Positions 8,111-16,804 of a stretch of 64,000 nucleotides of DNA are shown piece after piece. Made by a program: the position numbers and the translations under genes. The notes below the pieces were generated by a model. It had not been told where the DNA came from, searched no databases, and saw only the letters and a list, made by a program, of their open reading frames with translations. The DNA comes from Bacteroidota bacterium (GTDB lineage: Bacteria > Bacteroidota > Ignavibacteria > Tepidaquicellales > Tepidaquicellaceae), in the NCBI GenBank assembly GCA_018266845.1, contig JAFDZO010000001.1, positions 13,565-77,564 of the forward strand. Reading direction: 5' to 3'. Each line of letters starts with the position of its first letter. The stretch's first letter is position 1.

Positions 8111-10006
8111 TCAATCTTCCGCTAGTACAATTACTTTATCATTTTCAGTAAGCATAATTTCATCTGATTTCACAGGATTAATTTTCACACCATAAGCTTT
8201 TTCCACATCATAGCAGTGTTTTGCAATTCTGTAACCGATAGCCGTATGTCCTTTTGATGCAGCAGATTCAAGTATTGTGTAAAAATTTACTTTTGAGCCG
8301 GATACAATGTAATCGCTTGCAGGCTTTAAATAAATTTCGGAACCGTCTGCATTGAACAAATCATCGAATACATATTTCAGCTCTTTGTTTTCCGAAAGCT
8401 GGGAAAGAAGCAGACTGATTAATTTATTGCTGACAATAAAATCATCTGCCTTTGTAACCTCGGCAAGCTCTTTATCTTTTACATCGAGAATTTCACTTAC
8501 GATGCTGTACTTAAAATCATTTTTCTCTGCAATATTTCTTAAATGGAGCAGAGTAATTAATGCTTTTGCATCGGCAATTTTCGGTTCAAATTTTCCTGCG
8601 TAACACAAAAGAATTATATGCTCAAACCTGTCATTCGCAATTGCCTCAAGGAATGTTCTTTCAGTTGTATTTCCGTGTACAAAATTCATCTGAGCATTAT
8701 GAAGCTGTATTTCAGATGCTTCATCTTTGTCATCGTCAAAATCCGAAGCAATTGTGATAGTAGAGCCCTTGCTTACATAAGAATCTATTTCTTTTATTAA
8801 TGAACACCCGGTATGATTCCATCCTATAATTAAAATATCTTCCTTCTCGTTTTTAGCAGTAGTTGAATTTGAAATAGCTGCCTTATTAACCGTAAAAGAA
8901 TTATTTGAAGCAACTACTTTATCATCATCTTCTGCTATTGCAATAACTTTATCGCCTGAGTTATACACTGTATCCATTGAAGGATTTATTAAAATTCCGC
9001 CGTCACTTTTTCTAAGTCCTATAACGCATGAAGATTCAAAAGAAAACAACACTTCTTTATAAGTTTTTCCGTTAAGCGAAGGAATTGTCTCGAAATAAAT
9101 TTCATCGCCGTCAAAATCCAAAAGTTCAGTGTAAACTACTGAAAGTCCCGATTGTCTGCATGTCTGCGCAATCACTCTTGAAATCAAATCTTTTGAAAGA
9201 ACTGCAGTAAGTTCATCGCCCCCAACAGTTTCTGCTATCTCAAGATTTTTTTCATCTTCAATTTCTGCAACGATGTGATACTTCTCAGGTTTCCTGTGCG
9301 GATTTTTTGTAATGGCAAGCAATGTTTTTATCACCTGTATATCAGGGTCATCATCTTCGGGAGAAACAACAATTATAGAACGTGCGGTATCAGGGCTTAC
9401 TATATTCAAATCATTTAAGTCAATCGGATTTCCGTTGCGGCATATTATCTCAGTATTTTTTGTATCGGGAATTTTAATGTCAATCTCATCTTCCATCTCT
9501 ACTTTGTCTTTATTGGCAAGAATTACAATCGATGCCTTCTTTTGATTTTCATTTGCAACAACTATCTCCGAAATAATCGTGAATATTTTTTCTGACCATC
9601 CGAGAATTAAAGTATGGTCATCTTCCATTACAGGAGATTTTCCTTTTCTCAAATCATCAAGCTTATTGCCTATACCGCTGGCAAGCACACCGATAAGAGT
9701 TGAAACAATAAAAATTCCTCCAAGTGTAACACAAAACATTATAATTCTAAATCCCCAGCCGGTATCTCCGCCCATTGTTCCGGGGTCAAGCGTGCGCATC
9801 AAGCTTGCCCAGGCAGCTTCAAAAAATCCCATTGAGTCTTCTGCACCTTCGGGAGTAACGCCAGAAATTGCTACAACTGTAGCTGCAATAACAACTAAGC
9901 ATAAAGATAAAACTCCCAGCGCGCCGATTAACGCGCCGGAACCTTTAGACATAAGCTTATCAAACTTATATCTGAAAACATTTGAGAAGGATTTTTGATG
10001 TTTCAT
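8111..10006 (-). CDS. CASTOR/POLLUX-like ion channel with paired RCK domains
   Basis: A 631-residue protein. Residues 22-50 form a membrane span and residues 60-112 a pore-like segment and second span (GWGFRIIMFCVTLGGIFIV). Two TrkA-N/RCK-type Rossmann regions follow: from about 131 (HTLILGWSEKIFTIISEIV) and from about 390 (DILIIGWNHTGCSLIKEI). The middle region matches the CASTOR/POLLUX type (ARSIIVVSPEDDDPDIQVIK). Plant members are nuclear cation channels; the bacterial ones are thought to be ion channels gated by ligands on the cytoplasmic ring, but their ion is not certain. The gene ends 13 bases before the tag gene and may be the last gene of a DUF4199-tag-channel transcript. Confidence 0.85.
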   Translation of the reverse strand: MKHQKSFSNVFRYKFDKLMSKGSGALIGALGVLSLCLVVIAATVVAISGVTPEGAEDSMGFFEAAWASLMRTLDPGTMGGDTGWGFRIIMFCVTLGGIFIVSTLIGVLASGIGNKLDDLRKGKSPVMEDDHTLILGWSEKIFTIISEIVVANENQKKASIVILANKDKVEMEDEIDIKIPDTKNTEIICRNGNPIDLNDLNIVSPDTARSIIVVSPEDDDPDIQVIKTLLAITKNPHRKPEKYHIVAEIEDEKNLEIAETVGGDELTAVLSKDLISRVIAQTCRQSGLSVVYTELLDFDGDEIYFETIPSLNGKTYKEVLFSFESSCVIGLRKSDGGILINPSMDTVYNSGDKVIAIAEDDDKVVASNNSFTVNKAAISNSTTAKNEKEDILIIGWNHTGCSLIKEIDSYVSKGSTITIASDFDDDKDEASEIQLHNAQMNFVHGNTTERTFLEAIANDRFEHIILLCYAGKFEPKIADAKALITLLHLRNIAEKNDFKYSIVSEILDVKDKELAEVTKADDFIVSNKLISLLLSQLSENKELKYVFDDLFNADGSEIYLKPASDYIVSGSKVNFYTILESAASKGHTAIGYRIAKHCYDVEKAYGVKINPVKSDEIMLTENDKVIVLAED

Positions 10007-10019
10007 TTATTAGTAGGGG

Positions 10020-10601
10020 TTATGATTTAGAAACTTTTTTATATCTATGACAGGTAATTAAGTGGTCGTTCACCATTCCCGCAGCCTGCATATATGCATA
10101 GCAGATTGTTGAACCGACAAATTTGAATCCTCTGGAAAGAAGATCTTTGCTCATGGCATCGGATTCTTTTGTCTTTGCAGGAACCTGACTTAAGCTTTCG
10201 AACTTATTTTTTATTGTTTTTCCGCCTGTGAACTGCCAGATGTACTTATCAAACGTTCCGAATTCTTCCTGAACTTTTAAAAAAGCTTTTGCATTGGAAA
10301 CAGAAGAGTAAATCTTAAGTTTGTTTCTTATAATTCCCGAGTCGTTCAATAATTTTTCAATTTTCTTTTCATTATAACGGGCAACCTTTTGAGGGTTGAA
10401 GTTATCAAACGCCTTTCGAAAATTTTCTCTTTTATTAATAATAGTTGACCAGCTTAATCCTGCCTGAAATCCGTCGAGGATGATAAACTCGAAGTGTTTG
10501 TTGTCATCGTGAAGCGGAGTTCCCCATTCTTCATCGTGATAAGCCATCATCAGATCAGAGCCCTTGCACCATCCGCATCTCTCAATTTCTTTTTTCGGCA
10601 T
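10020..10601 (-). CDS. tag: DNA-3-methyladenine glycosylase I
   Basis: Removes 3-methyladenine from alkylated DNA. From the ATG at 10601 the protein has 193 residues and begins MPKKEIERCGWCKG; the longer frame to 10679 adds a non-conserved leader. Zinc ligands are visible: Cys9 and His22 at the start (MMAYHDEEWG) and the HLITCHRY motif near the end. The core GFKFVGSTICYAYMQAAGMV is nearly identical to the family. The residue that matches Glu38 of the E. coli enzyme is Asp here (FIILDGFQAGLSW). The start overlaps the end of the DUF4199 gene by 20 bases, so the two are probably co-transcribed. Confidence 0.95.
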   Translation of the reverse strand: MPKKEIERCGWCKGSDLMMAYHDEEWGTPLHDDNKHFEFIILDGFQAGLSWSTIINKRENFRKAFDNFNPQKVARYNEKKIEKLLNDSGIIRNKLKIYSSVSNAKAFLKVQEEFGTFDKYIWQFTGGKTIKNKFESLSQVPAKTKESDAMSKDLLSRGFKFVGSTICYAYMQAAGMVNDHLITCHRYKKVSKS

Positions 10602-11112
10602 CTTTTTGTGATTTAGATTTTGAAGTAAATGCTCCGATAATAAATGAAGCCACCATCCCGGAGATAATAGTAAATGCAAACTGTTGAAGCATAAGAGTTA
10701 CAGGACTTGAGTTTGCAATGAGAGTCTTAATCGAATTGCTTTTTTTCAGGGAGTCAAGCGCTGCTTTATTTAACTGGGGCAGTGCTGAGTCTTTAATCGA
10801 ACTTAAAAAATCTTTATTGATATAGTTATAAAAAATAAACATAAAAATTACGATAAATATGGAGGCAAAGAAAGTTGCGCCAAATCCGCTTTTCATTCCT
10901 TCGCCATAATAGAATTTAGGCTCCGAAAGTGAATAAATTTTCCGTTTAATCGGAAAATATAGAAACACATAAAGGACAATATTGAGTAAAACAAAATCAA
11001 GAAAAAATTTTGTTGTAAAATTGATGCTGTTTCCGAACAGTTGGAAAAGCAAAAGTGTGATTCCACAATATACTGCGCCGCAAGTTACTCCGATTTTTAA
11101 ATTATAACCCAT
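10582..11112 (-). CDS. DUF4199-type membrane protein
   Basis: A 176-residue protein with four hydrophobic segments: about 9-27, 34-55, 79-97 and 143-165. The order and the short basic tail (TSKSKSQKDAEKRN) fit the DUF4199 membrane proteins of Bacteroidota, whose function is unknown. I used the ATG at 11112 (MGYNLKIGVTCG) rather than the TTG two codons upstream. The 3' end overlaps tag. Confidence 0.75.
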   Translation of the reverse strand: MGYNLKIGVTCGAVYCGITLLLFQLFGNSINFTTKFFLDFVLLNIVLYVFLYFPIKRKIYSLSEPKFYYGEGMKSGFGATFFASIFIVIFMFIFYNYINKDFLSSIKDSALPQLNKAALDSLKKSNSIKTLIANSSPVTLMLQQFAFTIISGMVASFIIGAFTSKSKSQKDAEKRN

Positions 11113-11230
11113 CCCCAATTTTTTAAAAGCAAAGCTAATGATAATAAATGAAAAATAAGATTGTAAAAGAATATCCCTATATGTGAATTACATTTCACGG
11201 CTATTAATTTTATATTAATAATCGCTAAAA

Positions 11231-12025
11231 ATGCAAGGCAGGAAATACAAGATATCAATAGTAACAATATGCTTTAACGACTTAAAAGAGCTGAAAAGAA
11301 CGTGCGTGTCGGTTGACAGCCAAAGGCAAAAACCGGATGAGCACCTGATAATTAATGCTTCAACAAAACCGGATATAGATGACTTTCTAAGGTCAATAAA
11401 ACTTCCTGAGTATAGACACTGGGAGAATATTAAAGATGAGCACATATCTGCAAGCTTTAATGAAGGTATATTAAGAAGCAGGGGTGATGTAATACATTTA
11501 CTTAACGCAGGAGATGAATATTATGATGAAAGCGTAATAGAGAGGGTTTCAAGTGAATTTGAGAAAGATGAAAAGCTTATGTGGACTCATGGCAATTATG
11601 TTCAGTATCGCGGGGGGATATGGGTTCTTACCGGCAAAGCTTTTAATCCTGAAAAATTATACAGAGGCATTTCAACAATCGGGCATCCTACCATGTTTGT
11701 AAAACGTGAGATGTATAATAAGCACGGGCTTTTTGATAAGAACAAGCGTGTTGCAATGGATTTTGATTTTATTGTAAGAATAGCCGGCGAGGCTTTTAAA
11801 TATCTTAATTACCCTATAGCAAAATTTTATCCGGGGGGAACAAGCAGCGCAAAACAATCTTTAGGCAAGAAGGAAGAAAAAGAAAGCTATAAAAAACACA
11901 AAGGGAATAGTTTAAAGATGGAACTTTGGTTTTTACGTTCAGGTGTTATTGATAAGATAATGAATACAAAAGTAGGTGATTTACTTTTTCAGTTAAAGAA
12001 TAAGAATAAAGAAATAAAAAAGTAA
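11231..12025 (+). CDS. glycosyltransferase family 2
   Basis: A 264-residue GT-A enzyme and the first gene of the glycan operon. The nucleotide-sugar motifs are ISIVTICFNDLKELKRT at the N-terminus, FNEGILRSRGDVIHLLNAGD in the middle (the metal-binding DxD position) and PTMFVKREMYNKHGLFD. It resembles the WcaE-like enzymes of exopolysaccharide clusters. There is no membrane span, so it acts on the cytoplasmic face. Donor and acceptor cannot be read from the sequence. Confidence 0.88.
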   Translation: MQGRKYKISIVTICFNDLKELKRTCVSVDSQRQKPDEHLIINASTKPDIDDFLRSIKLPEYRHWENIKDEHISASFNEGILRSRGDVIHLLNAGDEYYDESVIERVSSEFEKDEKLMWTHGNYVQYRGGIWVLTGKAFNPEKLYRGISTIGHPTMFVKREMYNKHGLFDKNKRVAMDFDFIVRIAGEAFKYLNYPIAKFYPGGTSSAKQSLGKKEEKESYKKHKGNSLKMELWFLRSGVIDKIMNTKVGDLLFQLKNKNKEIKK

Positions 12026-12032
12026 TAGTTTT

Positions 12033-13190
12033 TTGAAGATAATAATTATAGGCACTGCATATCCAATGCGCGGAGGGATGGCTCATTTTAACGAGCTGAT
12101 GTATAAATATTTATCAATAGAGAACGACGTTAAAATATATTCATTTAAAAGGCAGTATCCTGAATTTTTATTCCCTGGAAAAACACAATATGAAGAAGGC
12201 AAACCTCTTACTGAATTTGCAGAAGGAAGTAATATAATTTCTATAGACTCTGTTAATCCTTTCAACTGGATTAAATGGGGATTTATTATTGCAAAAGAGA
12301 ACGCAGACCTGATAATTATAAAATACTGGATTCCATTTTTTGCCCCCGCATTCTTTACGCTTGCATGGATAATTAGAAAATTTTCAAAAGCAAAAGTTTT
12401 GTTTCAGGCGGATAATGTTATCCCGCACGAAAAAAGATTCGGAGATAAATTTCTTACAAAGGTGGCTTTAAGTCAGGGGGATATTTTTCAGGTGCTTTCA
12501 GAATCTGTTGCCGAAGATTTAAAATTTTTTAATAAAAAAAATAAGCCGGTAATTCATTCAAAGCATCCGGTGTATAATTTGTTTGGTGAGAAAGTAGAAA
12601 AGATGGAAGCGCGGGAGTGTATAAAAAAAGAATTTGGAGTTGATGTTATTTCCGATAAAGTGATTTTATTTTTTGGCTACATAAGAAAATACAAAGGACT
12701 GAATTACCTTATTGATGCTATGAAAGAGGTGGTAAAAAAACTTGACGTAAAGTTACTTGTCGTTGGTGAATTTTATGAAGATGAAAATAAATACATGGAG
12801 CAGATAAAAAATAATAATCTCGAAAAAAATATTCTTGTCATATCGAATTTTATGCCCAATGAAAAAGTAAGATATTTTTTTTCTGCATGTGATTTAGTCG
12901 TATTGCCGTATAATTCAGCCACGCAAAGCGGAATTACTCAGATAGCATATTTTTATGAAAAGCCGGTTGTGGCTACTAAAGTCGGCGGACTATCAGAGGT
13001 TATTCACGATGGAGAAACTGGATATTTAGTTGAACCCAAAAACAGTCCTCAAATTGCAGACGCTATTTTAAAGTTTTATAACGAAAACATGGAAAGTGAA
13101 TTTAGCAAAAAAGTCAGCGAAGAAAAGAAAAAATATATGTGGGAAAAATTTGTTAATGAAATAACATCAAATGTAAAACTCATTGCTTGA
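12033..13190 (+). CDS. glycosyltransferase family 4
   Basis: A 385-residue GT-B enzyme. The N-terminus has the glycine-rich loop IIGTAYPMRGGMAHFNELMY. The C-terminal donor site is FYEKPVVATKVGGLSEVI, then HDGETGYLVEPKNSPQ, with the two glutamates of the GT4 EX7E motif. It starts with TTG seven bases after the GT2 stop, and no ATG nearby keeps the glycine loop. Its 3' end overlaps the flippase by eight bases. Role: adds a sugar to the lipid-linked repeat unit, probably retaining the donor's anomeric configuration. Confidence 0.92.
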   Translation: MKIIIIGTAYPMRGGMAHFNELMYKYLSIENDVKIYSFKRQYPEFLFPGKTQYEEGKPLTEFAEGSNIISIDSVNPFNWIKWGFIIAKENADLIIIKYWIPFFAPAFFTLAWIIRKFSKAKVLFQADNVIPHEKRFGDKFLTKVALSQGDIFQVLSESVAEDLKFFNKKNKPVIHSKHPVYNLFGEKVEKMEARECIKKEFGVDVISDKVILFFGYIRKYKGLNYLIDAMKEVVKKLDVKLLVVGEFYEDENKYMEQIKNNNLEKNILVISNFMPNEKVRYFFSACDLVVLPYNSATQSGITQIAYFYEKPVVATKVGGLSEVIHDGETGYLVEPKNSPQIADAILKFYNENMESEFSKKVSEEKKKYMWEKFVNEITSNVKLIA

Positions 13191-14661
13191 CGATTTAAAA
13201 AATACAATTAAGCATTCTGCTGTTTATGGAGTGAGCAGAGTTGCCAGCAAGGCGCTTTCTTTTGTTTTTATTCCTATGTACACTGCTATTTATGCCCCGG
13301 ATACCGTTGGTAAATTTTATCAGGTTGAACCCTTCTGGCAATACTTGCTTACAATTTGCCTTTTTGGATTTGAGACTACTATTATAACTCATTGCACCAC
13401 ACAGTCGGAAGATAACAGAAAGAAGCTGCTGTTTAATTTTTTAACAATTCTTCTTTTTAATTGTTTTGTGTTTCTGCTTGCAGGGATTTTATTTAATCAA
13501 AACTTTACTTCTTTTATTCTTCATCAGGATAAAGGCAGCAATGTAATTTTTTATGCTTTTCTGGTTTGCATTTTTGAATCGCTCATTACGTTGCCCTTAT
13601 GTATTGCTCGCTTGAAAAATAAACCCGGACTGTATAGCGCAATTGCTCTGACAAGTTTATTTTTAAATTTTTTTCTGCAGGTATATTTTGTTTATTTTCA
13701 GAAAAAAGATTTTGATTTTATTTTCATAGCAAAGTTTGCCGCGCCTATGATTGTGTTTTTGTTTTGTATCCCTTTGATTATCAATAACGTGAAAATCAAT
13801 TTTGACAAAACGAATCTTAGGCAAATAATAAATTTTTCTTTCTTCTGGATGTTGTACTCTATTATCACTATGCTTTTGAATACAGCGGATAGGTATATTT
13901 TAGCTTACTATGTCCCTATGGAACAAATAGGTATTTACGGAATCGGATATAGTGTAGGAAGCCTAACGAATTCGCTTGTTCTTGTTCCATTTTCGTTGGC
14001 ATTCAGCGGATTGTTTTATAAAAAAGTAAATGAAGAGAATGCAGAGAGATATTTTACGAAAATGTCTACATACTTGTTTTTCGCTATGACATTTGTTTCA
14101 TTGGTTGGGGCTTTAATAATGCCGGAAGCGGTAAAACTGTTTGTAAGAAATCCTGCTTTGTGGAACGCGATAAATATAATCAGAATTATTCTATACGCAA
14201 ACTGTGCTCTTTCTTTGTTTACTGTTATCAGTTTTTCTTTTCTGTATAAAAAAGAATCTAAGATTGTTACATGGTACTCTTTGATAGCATTAATATTTAA
14301 CGTAGCAGGTAATATTATTTTTGACAGGTATTATGGTATTTATGCTGCAGGGATTTTGTCTGTGCTCTCAAATATTTTACTGATTGTATTGCTGTATATG
14401 AAATCAAAACACTATTACTTTATTAAACTTGAAGCATATAAGTTAGTTTTGCTTTCTGTGTTGTATATAGGTTTGGTATATTTATCGGTTTTGGTGAAGC
14501 AGGATAACCTGCTTTTAAATACCGGTATAAATGTTATACTTGTTGTGATTTTCTTTTTGCTCTTGTATGTTGGAAGATTTTTTGAAAACATTGAAATTTA
14601 TTCTATTAAAGGCGCTATTAATAAATATCTAAAAATAAATTTATTTAGAAAGACTTCTTAA
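13183..14661 (+). CDS. polysaccharide flippase (Wzx/MOP family)
   Basis: A 492-residue protein with about twelve to fourteen hydrophobic segments. The start (IKHSAVYGVSRVASKALSFV, then FIPMYTAIYAP) is the standard N-terminal signature of Wzx-like exporters, which turn lipid-linked glycans over the inner membrane. The segment ILAYYVPMEQIGIYGIGYSV is the conserved internal helix pair. The TTG start lies within the GT4 gene and fits the family N-terminus. It links the cytoplasmic enzymes encoded upstream with the polytopic glycosyltransferases downstream. No Wzy polymerase is obvious in the window. Confidence 0.9.
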   Translation: MLDDLKNTIKHSAVYGVSRVASKALSFVFIPMYTAIYAPDTVGKFYQVEPFWQYLLTICLFGFETTIITHCTTQSEDNRKKLLFNFLTILLFNCFVFLLAGILFNQNFTSFILHQDKGSNVIFYAFLVCIFESLITLPLCIARLKNKPGLYSAIALTSLFLNFFLQVYFVYFQKKDFDFIFIAKFAAPMIVFLFCIPLIINNVKINFDKTNLRQIINFSFFWMLYSIITMLLNTADRYILAYYVPMEQIGIYGIGYSVGSLTNSLVLVPFSLAFSGLFYKKVNEENAERYFTKMSTYLFFAMTFVSLVGALIMPEAVKLFVRNPALWNAINIIRIILYANCALSLFTVISFSFLYKKESKIVTWYSLIALIFNVAGNIIFDRYYGIYAAGILSVLSNILLIVLLYMKSKHYYFIKLEAYKLVLLSVLYIGLVYLSVLVKQDNLLLNTGINVILVVIFFLLLYVGRFFENIEIYSIKGAINKYLKINLFRKTS

Positions 14662-14667
14662 TAAAAA

Positions 14668-15477
14668 ATGAAATACGACCCAATTAAAAATGTTTTTGCA
14701 AAAACAGTTGCACGAAATACTTTCCTGAGAAAAATCTTCTATTGGCTTCTTGATTTAATGTTTCTTCGCTCGTGGCATGTGAGAAAAATGATTAGAGAAG
14801 TTTTCCCTCATACAGATAAAAAACTTGATATATATGATGCCGGAATGGGATTTGGGCAGTATTCATATTTCCTTGCTAAGCGATTTCCCAACTGCACTAT
14901 TTTAGGAGTTGACGTAAAAGATGATCAGGTAGCTGACTGCAATTATTTTTTCAGCAAAGCAGGTTATAAAAATGCAAAATTTGAAATTGCCGACCTAACT
15001 AAAATAAATATTGAGAATAAATACGATTTCATTTTATGCGTTGACGTAATGGAGCATATAGAAGAAGATGAGCTTGTATTCAGAAATTATCAGAGAGCTT
15101 TAAAACCGGGAGGTAAGCTGCTCATAAATACTCCATCAAATTTAGGAGGAAGCGATGCACATGACGAAGACGATGAAAGTTTTATTGAAGAGCATGCAAG
15201 GCTTGGTTATTCAAAAGAAGATATTGAAGGCAAATTAAACAGCGCCGGATTAACGATGACACACTTCAAATATGCTTATGGAAAGTATGGCACAATCTCA
15301 TGGAGATGGGGAATAAAATATCCAATTTTAATGGCAGGCGCTTCAAAAATTTTAATTCTTATTCTTCCGTTATATTATTTATTTACTCTATGGTTTGTTT
15401 TAATATTGATGTGGATGGATTTAAATACAGATAATCCAGAAGGAACCGGAGTAACCTTAGTGGCAGAAAAAATCTAA
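14668..15477 (+). CDS. SAM-dependent methyltransferase (class I)
   Basis: A 269-residue protein. Residues 50-175 are a class I methyltransferase fold: the SAM-binding motif IYDAGMGFGQYSYFLAKRF, the acidic ribose contact LGVDVKD, and FILCVDVMEHIEEDELVFRN followed by LKPGGKLLINTPSN. A hydrophobic stretch near 225-250 suggests a C-terminal membrane anchor. It lies six bases after the flippase gene. Within the operon it may methylate a sugar or a lipid-linked intermediate; this is inferred only from context. Confidence 0.85.
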   Translation: MKYDPIKNVFAKTVARNTFLRKIFYWLLDLMFLRSWHVRKMIREVFPHTDKKLDIYDAGMGFGQYSYFLAKRFPNCTILGVDVKDDQVADCNYFFSKAGYKNAKFEIADLTKINIENKYDFILCVDVMEHIEEDELVFRNYQRALKPGGKLLINTPSNLGGSDAHDEDDESFIEEHARLGYSKEDIEGKLNSAGLTMTHFKYAYGKYGTISWRWGIKYPILMAGASKILILILPLYYLFTLWFVLILMWMDLNTDNPEGTGVTLVAEKI

Positions 15478-15487
15478 ATGAATTTTA

Positions 15488-16801
15488 TTGGAGAATAATA
15501 AACATTCATATAATAAAGTTCTTTGGAGTATAATTGGTGTATCATTTGCTATAAAAATAATCCTTGCATTTTTTCTTCCTTCCGAAATCCGTTCTGATAG
15601 CTATGTTTATCATTCCTTAGCGCAAAGCATCGTTAATACTTTTACTTATTCGTTTGAAGGTAAGCTTACGGGAGTAATTGCGCCCGGATATTCTATTTTT
15701 TTGTCGGGATTATATTTTGTTTTCGGTCCTGAACAATTCTGGGTAAAAATCATTCAGTCTATTCTCGAAATATTCACATGTTATTTATTCTTTAAAGTCT
15801 GCTTAAATTATTTTAATGAAAAAAAATCTCTAGTAGCTTTATCAGTTTTTACTTTCTTTCCTTCGAATATTTTGTTCAGCCAGACAATATTAACTGAGCC
15901 GTTATTCGGATTTTTAGCAATACTGCTTTTATTTTTATGCCTTAAAGAAAATTTAGTAAAATATATTTTCTTAATAGGATTAATTTGGGGATACTCCATT
16001 TTAATCCGTTCCTCGTTTGCTCCATCAATTTTATTGATTCCTATATTTCTCTTTTTCTATAAAAGAAAAGAAATCAATTTATCAGGTGTAATAAAGTATT
16101 CTTTATTGTTTTTCTTAGGGGCATTTTTAATTATCTCTCCATGGCTTATAAGGAATAAAACAGTTTTGAATACTTTTACAATTGCTACGCAAGGAGGCTT
16201 TACATTCTGGTCAGGGAGTAACCCCGATGCAACAGGAACATGGTATCATAAAATTGAAGAATCGAATCCATTATTTAATGTTGAGGATGAAGCAGAACGC
16301 GACAGACAATTTTATAAATTGGGAATTGATTACGCATTACACAATCCTCATAAATTTTTATTTACAGGGATAAAAAAACTTGGCTATTTATTTTCAAGCG
16401 AAAGAATGATAGTGCTGTATTTTACAAAAGGTGACGGTAAAGAATCAACTTCCACTCAGGTTTACAAAAGCGTAAATCCTTTGATAATAGCTTTAATAAA
16501 TATTCCGTATTTTATTGTAATGAGCTTAGGGTTATGGGGGCTGTTTATGCTTCGCAAAAAATATTTTTTTATATGGGGAATGATATTCGCATGGCTGTTC
16601 ACTTTTTTTATGTTTGTCGCTTTGGCAAGATACCATTATGTCCTGATTCCGTTTTTTATAATAGGAACAGTTTATTTTATTTATCATTATAAAACAGAAT
16701 TTACCGGCATCGCTAAATGGAAGAAAGCCACAGCCGTACTTTTTAATTTATTTTTGCTGGGAGTTTGGGGAGCAGAATTTTATTTATTATACTTTAAATA
16801 A
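15488..16801 (+). CDS. polytopic glycosyltransferase (GT39/ArnT-like)
   Basis: A 437-residue protein with about ten membrane spans. The first outside loop carries the acidic residue expected in GT-C enzymes (LPSEIRSDSYVYHSLAQSI), and PGYSIFLSGLYFVFG follows as in the ArnT/PMT-like family. Such enzymes transfer sugars from polyprenyl phosphate on the periplasmic side. The start is TTG at 15488, ten bases after the methyltransferase stop. The DPM1-like half of the next gene could supply its polyprenyl-phosphate sugar, which would explain why the genes are adjacent. Confidence 0.8.
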   Translation: MENNKHSYNKVLWSIIGVSFAIKIILAFFLPSEIRSDSYVYHSLAQSIVNTFTYSFEGKLTGVIAPGYSIFLSGLYFVFGPEQFWVKIIQSILEIFTCYLFFKVCLNYFNEKKSLVALSVFTFFPSNILFSQTILTEPLFGFLAILLLFLCLKENLVKYIFLIGLIWGYSILIRSSFAPSILLIPIFLFFYKRKEINLSGVIKYSLLFFLGAFLIISPWLIRNKTVLNTFTIATQGGFTFWSGSNPDATGTWYHKIEESNPLFNVEDEAERDRQFYKLGIDYALHNPHKFLFTGIKKLGYLFSSERMIVLYFTKGDGKESTSTQVYKSVNPLIIALINIPYFIVMSLGLWGLFMLRKKYFFIWGMIFAWLFTFFMFVALARYHYVLIPFFIIGTVYFIYHYKTEFTGIAKWKKATAVLFNLFLLGVWGAEFYLLYFK

Positions 16802-16804
16802 TTA

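Noticed and set aside
11183-11198. GTGAA-N6-TTCAC inverted repeat upstream of the glycan operon as a possible operator
   Set aside because: Only five bases per arm, spacing does not fit CRP, and no second copy was found near other promoters.
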